From Polyangiaceae bacterium (GTDB taxonomy: Bacteria; Myxococcota_A; Polyangia; Polyangiales; Polyangiaceae), in assembly GCA_015075635.1 (NCBI GenBank), contig JABTUA010000003.1, positions 1,488,001 to 1,552,000 on the forward strand: a stretch of DNA of 64,000 bases, in the 5' to 3' direction. This document shows, in pieces, positions 55,876 to 63,364 of the stretch. Under the pieces are notes generated by a model. That model was not told where the DNA came from and ran no database searches. It saw only the letters and a program-made list of their open reading frames with translations. Each line of letters begins with the position of its first letter. Position 1 is the first letter of the stretch. The translations under genes and the position numbers were made by a program.

Positions 55876-57399
55876 CTAGTTGTGCACCACGAACGTGGTC
55901 GCGGGCTCCACGTTCGGCCGCCAGCGCACCCCGTGCCAGCCCTCCGGGATCGGGGGCTCGGTGAACTCGAACAGCCATTTGCCGTCGATGGGCGAGACGT
56001 TCACGCAGCCACCGCTCTTGCGGTCGCCCCAGTCGTCGTGCCAGTAGGCGCCGTGCAGCGCGTGGGGGCCGCTGAAGTTCTGCGCCCAGGGCACGTCGGA
56101 GTGGACGAACTCGCCGGGCGCCACCATGGTGGCGGTGGCGAACTTGCCGGTGATGGGGAAGGTGCCGACCGGCGTCGCGGCCGTGTCGATGGGATCGACG
56201 CCCTTCTGCGGCGTGCCGCCGCGGCCCGGCGCGATCAGCGTCGCGAAGACCGGGCGCGTGCCCTCGTAGGCGATCATCCAGCCTTCCCACACGCTCGACT
56301 CGATCCAGGTCCGGCGCCCGGCCGGGCCTTCCTTCGTGTCCTCGCCGTTCACCGGCGCGCCCCAGGGCGTCTTCTCCTGGGGGGTCGGCACCACGGCGTC
56401 GGACTTCTTCACCCAGATCCCCGGCTGGCGGGTCTCGAGGAAGACGGCGCCGTCTTGGCTGCGCTCGGCGGCCGTGAGCTCGACGAAGCTCAGGCGCTCG
56501 AAGCGCTCGGCCGTCTCGACCAAACGACCGCCCTCTTCCTTGAACTTGCCGCGGTCCTTGCTCCTGAAGAACGCTAGCGGCAGCTTCGCGTCCCTTCCCA
56601 GCTGCACGCCGCGGAAGGTGACCTGCTTGTAAGGGACGACGCGATCCTTCGGCACCCACAGGAGATCTGCGCTGAGCAGCCAAGTGCGATCTTCGCCGGC
56701 GACCTCGGCGCTGTACGCGACGGTGGAGAGCGGCGTCAGGCGCTTGCGCGGCTCGTGCACGGTGGACGGCAGCTTGCCCAGCGTGAAGGCGGGGCTGGTC
56801 GCGGGGGTCAGATCGACGCCGACCAGCGACTCGTGGCGCGCTTCGCCGCGCTTGGCCGCTTCGACCCGCGACAAGTGGTCGGCCAGATCCCACTCGCGCA
56901 GGCGCTGCTCGGCGTGCTTCGGGATCTCGGCGTAGCGAAACACGCCCCGCGATTCGGCGTAGCGGTGGGGCCAGGGGCTCGACACGTCCGGGGCATAGGG
57001 GCGCATGGCCCGGAGCTCCGGGTCGTTCGGGTCGAGCGTTGCGCGCACGCCGTCGGCGCACACGTAGCCGCGGGGCTCGATGGCGTACCACTTGGTGCAG
57101 CCCGAGCCGGCCTTGGGCTCCGGGTCCTTGAGCTTCGCGGAGCCGCCGAACCAGAGGAACCCGGTCCAGCCGACCCCGTTGGGCTCCGGGTGGATCCAGA
57201 CGAAGCGGGTCTTGGCGTAGACCCGCGGCTCGTCGGCGACGGCTGGCGGCGACGGCGCCGGGGACGCGCTCGGGTCGGGCGCTGCGCTCGCGGGAGCCGG
57301 CGGGGGCTCGACGGGCTTCGCCGGGGCTTGCCCTTCCGGTTCGCGGCTGGCGCAGGCGAGCGCGGCGGCGAAGAGGAGCGGCGACAAACCCGGGCGCAT
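55876..57399 (-). CDS. L,D-transpeptidase (YkuD) lipoprotein
   Basis: 507 residues. Lipoprotein signal MRPGLSPLLFAAALAC. A Pro/Ala/Ser linker leads into a long N-terminal part of unknown fold (about 60-360). The YkuD domain is at the C-terminus (about 370-480): GTFPITGKF, HALHGAYWHDDWGD with catalytic His, and KSGGCVNVSP with the active Cys. The enzyme crosslinks peptidoglycan or attaches proteins by D-amino-acid exchange in the periplasm. The N-terminal half is far longer than in usual family members and may recognise the substrate. It is convergent with the lectin protein. Confidence 0.88.
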   Translation of the reverse strand: MRPGLSPLLFAAALACASREPEGQAPAKPVEPPPAPASAAPDPSASPAPSPPAVADEPRVYAKTRFVWIHPEPNGVGWTGFLWFGGSAKLKDPEPKAGSGCTKWYAIEPRGYVCADGVRATLDPNDPELRAMRPYAPDVSSPWPHRYAESRGVFRYAEIPKHAEQRLREWDLADHLSRVEAAKRGEARHESLVGVDLTPATSPAFTLGKLPSTVHEPRKRLTPLSTVAYSAEVAGEDRTWLLSADLLWVPKDRVVPYKQVTFRGVQLGRDAKLPLAFFRSKDRGKFKEEGGRLVETAERFERLSFVELTAAERSQDGAVFLETRQPGIWVKKSDAVVPTPQEKTPWGAPVNGEDTKEGPAGRRTWIESSVWEGWMIAYEGTRPVFATLIAPGRGGTPQKGVDPIDTAATPVGTFPITGKFATATMVAPGEFVHSDVPWAQNFSGPHALHGAYWHDDWGDRKSGGCVNVSPIDGKWLFEFTEPPIPEGWHGVRWRPNVEPATTFVVHN

Positions 57400-57453
57400 G
57401 GCGGTTCCACGGGATATCGTCGAAGCGCGCGCAGCGCAACCAAGCGGCAGCCC

Positions 57454-58149
57454 GTGGTGATTTCGCGTCCCGTCCCCCGCACCGAGGCGGACCTCCTGAC
57501 CCGGGCCCGCGCCCTTGCGGGCCGTTCGGTCGGAGAGCTCGCCGCTGAGCTCGGGGCCGCCTGTCCGCCCGACCTCCGGCGGGCGAAGGGCTTCGTCGGG
57601 GGCCTGGTCGAGCGCGCCCTGGGGGCCGATGCAGGCTCCCGCGCCCTGCCGGACTTCTCGGGGCTCGGGGTCGAGCTCAAGACCCTGCCGGTGGATGCTC
57701 GAGGTCGCCCCGTCGAGTCCACCTTCGTCTGCACCATTCCACTCACCGAGGTCGCGAGCCTCGAATGGGAGGACTCACCCGTGTTTCGCAAGCTGCGCCG
57801 GGTGCTCTGGGTCCCCGTACAGGGCGAGCGCTCGCTGGCACCGGCGCTGCGTCGCTTCGGTGAGCCGCTGCTCTGGAGCCCCAGCCCCGCCGAGGAGGCG
57901 GAGCTCCGTTTCGATTGGGAGGAGCTCGCTGGGCTGATCGGGCGGGGTGACGTCGAGAGCATCACCGGGCACCTGGGCCAGAGCCTTCAGATCCGGCCGA
58001 AGGCGGCGGATTCCCACGCCCGGCGCCGAGGCACCGATCGCGACGGCGCGGTCTTCGCCGCGATGCCCAAGGGGTTCTACTTGCGGGCGAGCTTCACCGC
58101 GCGCCTCTTGAGCGAGCACTTCGTGCTGCCCGCGGCGTCAGCCCCGTGA
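57454..58149 (+). CDS. mutH: MutH-type DNA mismatch repair endonuclease
   Basis: 231 residues from the GTG at 57454 (a second GTG follows at 57457). Aligns along its length with E. coli MutH: TEADLLTRARALAGRSVGELA, then GFVGGLVERALGADAGS, the catalytic core D67 in DFSGLGVELKT with E74 and K76 (E. coli Asp70, Glu77, Lys79, same spacing), STFVCTIPLTEV, RRVLWVPVQGERS, LLWSPSPAEEAEL, LQIRPKAADS and the C-terminal KGFYLRASFTARLL. MutH nicks the unmethylated strand at hemimethylated GATC in Dam/MutHLS repair and is otherwise known mainly from gammaproteobacteria. Sau3AI is a related fold, but no methylase gene is beside this one. The last 12 bases overlap the convergent CBS gene. Confidence 0.9.
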   Translation: MVISRPVPRTEADLLTRARALAGRSVGELAAELGAACPPDLRRAKGFVGGLVERALGADAGSRALPDFSGLGVELKTLPVDARGRPVESTFVCTIPLTEVASLEWEDSPVFRKLRRVLWVPVQGERSLAPALRRFGEPLLWSPSPAEEAELRFDWEELAGLIGRGDVESITGHLGQSLQIRPKAADSHARRRGTDRDGAVFAAMPKGFYLRASFTARLLSEHFVLPAASAP

Positions 58150-58581
58150 CACGTGCACGGGCCGGGATTTCTGGGGGAATCGCCCCTCCAGAGCCTGCGC
58201 ATACAGCCGGCACACGTCCGTGAGCGTGAGGATGCCGGCGAGCTGGCCGCGGTGATCCACCACCACCGCTGAGGAGAGCTGGCGGTCTGCCATCTCGAGG
58301 AGCACGACGTCCAGCGGGTCCGCCGCGTCGGCCACGTAGGCCGGCATGTGGCAGACCTCCCTCACGAGCAGCGCCCCGTCGCGCTCCGGAGGAGCCAGCG
58401 ATCCGGCCACTTGGATGTCGCGGACCGTGATGACTCCTGCGATCTTTCCGCTGCTCGTCACCGGCAGGTGGTGCACCCCGTGCTCTTCCATCAACACCCG
58501 GGCGGTGACCACGTCCTCGCCTATGTCGATGGAGTGCGGCAGCGGCGTCATGACGGTCCCGATCGTCGGCATGGCGCTCAT
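58138..58581 (-). CDS. CBS-pair protein
   Basis: 147 residues from the ATG at 58581 (second ATG at 58572). Two CBS domains: TVMTPLPHSIDIGEDVVTARVLMEEHGVHHLPV region with GKIAGVITVRDIQ, and VREVCHMPAYVADAADPLDVVLLEM with QLAGILTLTDVCRLY. CBS pairs bind adenosine nucleotides and often regulate partners. There is no attached enzyme or transporter domain. It overlaps the 3' end of mutH by 12 bases on the opposite strand. Confidence 0.85.
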   Translation of the reverse strand: MSAMPTIGTVMTPLPHSIDIGEDVVTARVLMEEHGVHHLPVTSSGKIAGVITVRDIQVAGSLAPPERDGALLVREVCHMPAYVADAADPLDVVLLEMADRQLSSAVVVDHRGQLAGILTLTDVCRLYAQALEGRFPQKSRPVHVSRG

Positions 58582-58706
58582 GGGGAATCGCCCCGTGCAC
58601 AGGCCGTACCAGGTGAGATCTTGGCGATCGTTGCAGAGCGCGGCAGGACCTGAACGCACGCCCTGCGCCAGTCCGCCGAATTCGCGAAAGAGTTGCGACC
58701 GCGCGT

Positions 58707-59756
58707 CTATGACGCAGCCGGACGTGCGCGCTTGGCCGCCGGTCTGTGCCCAGCGGGCCGCGTCGGCGCGTGCTTCGGTTTGGCCTTGGCCCTGGCCGGT
58801 TTCGTCTCGGGCTTGGCCGGCGGTGGGGCCTCCTCCGGCCAGGGCTCCACCGTGGGCTCGCCGTCGTCGGGCGCGGGCGCTGGCTCGGGCGCGAGCGCTG
58901 GCTCGGGCGCGGGTGCTGGCTTGGGCGCCGGCTTGGGCGCGCTCTTCGGCTTGGGCCTGGCCGGCTTCGGAGGCTTGGCAGGCTCGGCCTTCGGCGCGTC
59001 CACCGGCGCGATGGCCAGGTGGAAGTGGTTGTGGTGGTCCGCGTCGTAGTCCGGAGTGAGCAGCTCCTTGAACAGGTGCGTCGCGCGCAGGCGGCAGCCG
59101 AGCTGGTTCAGGAGCGGGCTCTGGGCGGCGCAGCCGTCCGGCAGCCCGCGAGCAAAGTCGCGCTCGACGGACTGCCAGCTCGTGCCGAACTGGACCTCGT
59201 GGACGTCCAGCGCGAGCCCGTGGGCGTGCAGGCTCAGGCGCCCCACCCGGCTCATGCGATACGAGTAGGCGCCGGAGAAGCGCACCGTGGTCACGCCCAA
59301 ATCCGAGAGCACCGGCGCCACGCGGTGGAGCGCGAGCACCAGCCGGCAATCCGCCAGCATGTACGTCGAGGTGCCGGACTGGTAGCGGATGCCGTTGATC
59401 TTGCCGACGACCTCCACCGGCGTCGCGATCCCGCGCTTCTCGTCGAGGCGGCTGAACCCGACGCCGAGGCGAGTGAGCTCGGCGACGCAGGCATCTCCGC
59501 TGGGGAGCTCCGAGCTCTGGAACGTGGGCACGTCGGGGCGAGAGGCGGCAGGCGCGGGAGCCGAGGCCGGGGTGAACGCGGCGGGTGGTGGCGGTGCGAG
59601 CGACGCGTAGTGTGGCCCGCTGGGCATCGCTGGCGCGACCCAGCCGTAGGCCGTGACCGGGTGCGCGTACGCCGGCGCGTGCTCCGGTCGAGTCTCGCGC
59701 ACGCAGCCGGGCGCCCCAGAGAGGGCCAGCACGGTGAGGCAGAGCGCGCGCTTCAC
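58707..59756 (-). CDS. Extensin-like/VanY-type peptidase lipoprotein
   Basis: 349 residues from the GTG at 59756; the ORF extends to 59936 but this start opens a lipoprotein signal, MKRALCLTVLALSGAPGC. A Pro/Ala linker is followed by an extensin-like domain: CVAELTRLGVGFSRLDE, SGAYSYRMSRVGRLSLHAHGLALDVHEV (metal His/Asp) and DADHHNHFHLAIAP (His). This domain is related to D-Ala-D-Ala carboxypeptidases of the VanY/MepA fold, so peptidoglycan cutting is probable. The last 100 residues are a Pro/Ala/Lys tail with repeats. It is exported. Confidence 0.8.
   Translation of the reverse strand: MKRALCLTVLALSGAPGCVRETRPEHAPAYAHPVTAYGWVAPAMPSGPHYASLAPPPPAAFTPASAPAPAASRPDVPTFQSSELPSGDACVAELTRLGVGFSRLDEKRGIATPVEVVGKINGIRYQSGTSTYMLADCRLVLALHRVAPVLSDLGVTTVRFSGAYSYRMSRVGRLSLHAHGLALDVHEVQFGTSWQSVERDFARGLPDGCAAQSPLLNQLGCRLRATHLFKELLTPDYDADHHNHFHLAIAPVDAPKAEPAKPPKPARPKPKSAPKPAPKPAPAPEPALAPEPAPAPDDGEPTVEPWPEEAPPPAKPETKPARAKAKPKHAPTRPAGHRPAAKRARPAAS
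58750..58970 (-). repeat. Pro/Ala/Lys low-complexity coding repeat
   Basis: It encodes the C-terminal tail of the extensin-like protein, with PAPAPEPALAPEPAPAPDD and lysine-rich KPAPKPAPKP units. At DNA level GGCTCGGGCGCGAGCGCT-like blocks recur. Confidence 0.65.
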
Positions 59757-59853
59757 GCGCCCATGTGTTCCATGAGCCGCGGGATTCGCCCAAGCAATCG
59801 TCGAAATTTCCTGGCTGACCACTGCACGTCTGGCTCTTCGGGCTGGGCGCACC

Positions 59854-60741
59854 GTGGATCCAGCACTACTCTTGTTCAGCATGCTCGCCCGACCGAGCTT
59901 CACGAGCGTGATGGTGCTCGGGGCGATCGCTGGCACCGCTCTCGTGGGCTTCGTCGCCGAGCGCGCCTACGACGCGCGGGAGGCGCGCGCCGAGATGCTC
60001 GCGGACGCGGATCGGAGCGCTCGCGACGAGCTCTTGGCGCTGGGGTTCACCCCGGCGGGTTCGGCGCGCGCGCGACGCCTGAACGTCGAGCGGGGTGTGG
60101 AGCTGATGACCGCCGCTCGAGGCTTCGAGCTGCCCCTCGGGAACGACCCGGTTGCGGGGCGCCCGCCCGCCGCCGCGCCGCGCGCGCGGGCCGAGGTGAT
60201 CGTGAGCGAAGAGCTCGACCGCTACCCGCGCGAGCTCCTTTCTCGCGCGCGCCTCTACCGGGTGCTCCTCTGCGAAGGGCTCAGCGAGGCCGGAAGGCCC
60301 ATCCCGTCGCTGCCGAACTTCCAGCGCACGCTGCTCCTCGACGTGGACGCGGAGCCCGGGTTCCTGCGCCGGCTGGTGCACCACGAGCTGTTCCACTTCG
60401 CCGACTACGCCGACGACGAGCAGGTGCTCAGGGATCCGGAGTGGGCGGCGCTCTCCGGCAGCGACTTCGTCTACGGCTCCGGCGGACGCTTCTTGCGCGA
60501 CCCCAAGAGCTCGCTGCCCGGCTCGGCCCCGCCGGGGTTCGTCACGCGCTACGCCACCTCGGCGCTCGAGGAGGACAAGGCGGAGACCTTCGCTTTCATG
60601 ATGACGGCGCCTGGCACCCTGTCCGAGCGAGCCCGGACGGACCCGGTGCTGGCGGCCAAGATCGCGCGCATCGAGCGGCAGCTCTTCAGCCTGTTCCCCG
60701 AGCTCGACCGCGAGCTCCTGCGCCCCGATGGAGCGCGCTGA
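59854..60741 (+). CDS. Putative zinc metallopeptidase, membrane-anchored
   Basis: 295 residues from the GTG at 59854 (an ATG at 59881 is possible). An N-terminal hydrophobic segment (about 19-37, VMVLGAIAGTALVGFVAER) anchors or exports it. The zinc motif HHELFHFADYADD (HExxH) is at about 178-185, and a downstream ALEEDKAETFAFMM gives the third ligand Glu. This resembles the putative zinc-binding metallopeptidase group (gluzincin). The final 14 bases overlap the radical-SAM gene, so the two are co-translated. Confidence 0.78.
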   Translation: MDPALLLFSMLARPSFTSVMVLGAIAGTALVGFVAERAYDAREARAEMLADADRSARDELLALGFTPAGSARARRLNVERGVELMTAARGFELPLGNDPVAGRPPAAAPRARAEVIVSEELDRYPRELLSRARLYRVLLCEGLSEAGRPIPSLPNFQRTLLLDVDAEPGFLRRLVHHELFHFADYADDEQVLRDPEWAALSGSDFVYGSGGRFLRDPKSSLPGSAPPGFVTRYATSALEEDKAETFAFMMTAPGTLSERARTDPVLAAKIARIERQLFSLFPELDRELLRPDGAR

Positions 60742-61822
60742 CCCGATGGCCAACCTCGGCTACATCCAGGTCGTCCGCCACTGCAACCACTTCTGCGGCT
60801 TCTGCTCGAACCCCAGCACGCCCTTCGTGCACACCTTCGAGACCATGCGGGTCCTGGTGGACGATCTCGCGCGGCGCAATTACTTCGGCGTGATCCTCAC
60901 CGGCGGCGAGCCCACGCTGCACCCGGAGCTGCCGCGCATCGCGGCCTACGCCCGAGAAAAGGGCCTGCACGTCCGCATGATCACCAATGGGTCGCGGCTC
61001 GCCGAGCCCGACTTCGCCCGAGCGCTGGCCGAGGCCGGCGTCGAGCTGGTGCACGTCTCGGTCTACAGCGTGCGTCCCGAGGTCGAGGAGGGACTGCGTG
61101 GCGTGCCCGGCACCCTGGGGCGGGCGTTCTCGGCCCTCGAGGCGGCGCACGCCGCCGGCATCGAGCTGAACGTCAACTGCGTGATCAACCGCGACAACGC
61201 CGATCACCTCGACGAGAACGTGCGCTACTTCGTCGAGCACCACCCGTACGTGCGCCACTTCGTCTGGAACAACCTCGATCCATCCATGGGCAGGGCCGAG
61301 CACGACAAGGCGCGGTTCACGCCGCGCCTCGCCGACTTCGAGCTGTCGCTCCACCGCGCGCTCACGTTCTTGCAGCGCTCCGGGCGCACGTTTCGCGTCG
61401 AGAAGGTCCCGCTCTGCTACATGGCGGATTTCGCCTGGGCCAGCACCGAGACCCGCAAGATCGTCAAGGCGGAGGAGCGCATCGTTCACTTCTTGGACGA
61501 AAAGCAGACGGTGCGGCAGACCGAGTGGGAGCACGTCTACAGCTCGGCCTGCGAGCCCTGCGCGCTGCGCTCCATCTGCGGTGGCCTCTTCGACCGCGGC
61601 AACGGCTACGACCCGGCGGAGCTCCACCCCGTGTTCCTGTCGAAGCAGGCCATCGTGCGCAGGATCCTGGAGGACCCGGACGATCCGAGCGTCTCGGGCA
61701 GCGTGGAGCCGGACGAGGCGCCGCTGATTCCGGTCGGGCGGGTCACCGCCGAGAGCGCGAAGAAGCACGCCGCGCTCGAGCGGGCGGAGGCCCGCCGCAA
61801 AGCGGCTCGGGAGCGCGGCTGA
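60728..61822 (+). CDS. Radical SAM enzyme with SPASM/twitch-type C-terminus
   Basis: 364 residues from the ATG at 60728 (a second at 60746). The [4Fe-4S] motif CNHFCGFC (C-x3-C-x2-C) is at about 19-26, with TGGEPTLHPE. C-terminal Cys (PLCYMADF and CEPCALRSICGG) look like an auxiliary cluster of the SPASM/twitch kind. Such enzymes modify peptides or small molecules. Coupling with a peptidase suggests peptide processing (inference). The stop TGA is followed directly by the stop of the convergent terB gene (TGATCA). Confidence 0.85.
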   Translation: MERADPMANLGYIQVVRHCNHFCGFCSNPSTPFVHTFETMRVLVDDLARRNYFGVILTGGEPTLHPELPRIAAYAREKGLHVRMITNGSRLAEPDFARALAEAGVELVHVSVYSVRPEVEEGLRGVPGTLGRAFSALEAAHAAGIELNVNCVINRDNADHLDENVRYFVEHHPYVRHFVWNNLDPSMGRAEHDKARFTPRLADFELSLHRALTFLQRSGRTFRVEKVPLCYMADFAWASTETRKIVKAEERIVHFLDEKQTVRQTEWEHVYSSACEPCALRSICGGLFDRGNGYDPAELHPVFLSKQAIVRRILEDPDDPSVSGSVEPDEAPLIPVGRVTAESAKKHAALERAEARRKAARERG

Positions 61823-62248
61823 TCAAGCGGGCGACAGCTTGCGCACCAGATCGGCCGCCTCGTCGCGATCGATCTCGAGGGCTTCGGCCGTGTCCAGGAT
61901 CAGCTCGCGCTCGCTGGTGCGGATGATGCCGTCCGCCGCCGCCACCTGGATGGCCAGCGACAGGGCGACCTTGCGCGCGCCGGCCTCCGGGAGCCGCTCC
62001 TTGACCGCGGCCAGGCGCGCCTCGCGGCCGTGGGTGTCGAGGTCGGTCTTTGCCCGCTCGAGCAGCGCGTCGAGCTCCGCCGGGTCCAGGCGCGTGCTGG
62101 TCAAGGACTCCAGGCTCTTCTTGAAGTGAGTCTGCTCTTCGTCGCTGAACTCGCCGTCGGCGGACGCGGCCAGGAACATCATCTCGACCAACGCCTCCAG
62201 CTTGGGCTGCGGCAGGTCGTGGGCGGCGGTCATGTCGAAGCGGCTCAT
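61823..62248 (-). CDS. TerB-family protein
   Basis: 141 residues from the ATG at 62248. TerB fold helices: ALVEMMFLAASADGEFSDEEQTHF and LSLAIQVAAADGIIRTSEREL, the two acidic metal sites of the family. TerB proteins occur in tellurite resistance and as stand-alone cytoplasmic or membrane-linked factors. Downstream of truD by 13 bases. No Ter partners are near. Confidence 0.8.
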   Translation of the reverse strand: MSRFDMTAAHDLPQPKLEALVEMMFLAASADGEFSDEEQTHFKKSLESLTSTRLDPAELDALLERAKTDLDTHGREARLAAVKERLPEAGARKVALSLAIQVAAADGIIRTSERELILDTAEALEIDRDEAADLVRKLSPA

Positions 62249-62261
62249 GGGGAGGGGGAGC

Positions 62262-63362
62262 TTATCCCGGGCCCGGCGCCATGCCAACGGAGGGAGGCGC
62301 CTCCCTCGGCGCGAAGAAGGGCGTGCGAGTCAGCTCGCGGCAGAGCTCCGTCGCGTAGGAGCCGGCCGGCAGGAAGAACGACAGCTCGAGCTCCCCGGGC
62401 GCGGGCGCCGAGACGCTCAGGTCGCTCGGGAACACCACGAGATCGCGGCGAGCCCCGTCCACGAAGCGGCCTAGTTTCTCCAACAGCCCCGCGTCGATGC
62501 CAGCCTCGCGCGCCGCGCGCTCTTCGAGCTCGAGCGCGTGCCCGCTCGGGCGGCGCATCTTCGGTCCGGGCATCGGCCCCGTCAGGTGGATGTCGTGCTG
62601 GTCGAGCCGCGGCTGCTCGCGCGCGGGGTCTTCCACCACGAAGACCGAGCCGGTGCCGTCGAGCCGCACCACCTCGCCGGCGATCAGCCGCCCGAGGCCC
62701 TCCGCGCCGCGGAGCTCGAGGTAGTGGTTGAAGATCTCCGACTGGATCACGCTCGGGTAGAGCTTGGTGTAGAAGCGCCCGCGCTTCCGGTCGCCTCGAG
62801 CGCCGGACTCGAGCCACGAGATGGCGCGCCCCAGGTTGGCGCCGCCGATGCCGAAGCGCTGCGCGCCGAAGTGATTGGGCAGCCCTCGCTCGCGGATCTG
62901 GGCGACGATGGCAGACGCGCGCTCGGCGCCGCCGTCCGGCACCGACACCAAGCGGATCGTGAAGCGGTTGCCAGCGAGCTGCCCGGTGCGGAGCTTCTTC
63001 TGGTGCCGCGTGGCCTCGAGCACGACCAGGCCCTCGGGGAGCTGCCAGGTCTCCGGCGCGCTGGCGTTCCCCGGCAAGGAGAGCCACTGCGAGGTGATCG
63101 CGTGCTTGTCCTTCATGCCGGCGCTGCCGATGTCGCGACCCCGCACCCCGGCGGCCCTCGCGATGATCTCGATGGCGTCCTGGGTGTTGAGCAGGCGCTT
63201 CTGCACCCGCACCCAAAGGTGCTCGCCCGTGCCCGTGAGCGGCCAGTCGAGCACCTCCTCGACCCGGAAGTGTTCCGGCTCACGCCCGATGGCGCCGCCG
63301 GCTCCGGGCAGATCGGCGGTGCAGAACCCGGGCTCGTGCACCCGATGGCCTTCCGGTTCCAT
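62262..63362 (-). CDS. truD: tRNA pseudouridine(13) synthase
   Basis: 366 residues from the ATG at 63362. Catalytic Asp in SAGMKDKHAITSQW, with HLWVRVQKR before and RRFG-type FGAQRFGIGGAN after. The TruD insertion and the C-terminal LPAGSYATELCREL are present. It modifies U13 of tRNA-Glu. Starts 2 bases after the PP2C stop, so it is coupled to that gene. Confidence 0.92.
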   Translation of the reverse strand: MEPEGHRVHEPGFCTADLPGAGGAIGREPEHFRVEEVLDWPLTGTGEHLWVRVQKRLLNTQDAIEIIARAAGVRGRDIGSAGMKDKHAITSQWLSLPGNASAPETWQLPEGLVVLEATRHQKKLRTGQLAGNRFTIRLVSVPDGGAERASAIVAQIRERGLPNHFGAQRFGIGGANLGRAISWLESGARGDRKRGRFYTKLYPSVIQSEIFNHYLELRGAEGLGRLIAGEVVRLDGTGSVFVVEDPAREQPRLDQHDIHLTGPMPGPKMRRPSGHALELEERAAREAGIDAGLLEKLGRFVDGARRDLVVFPSDLSVSAPAPGELELSFFLPAGSYATELCRELTRTPFFAPREAPPSVGMAPGPG

Positions 63363-63364
63363 GC

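Noticed and set aside
57400-58600. Restriction-modification locus around the MutH/Sau3AI-fold gene
   Set aside because: Neighbours are an L,D-transpeptidase and a CBS protein. No methylase is present, and the match is to MutH along its length.
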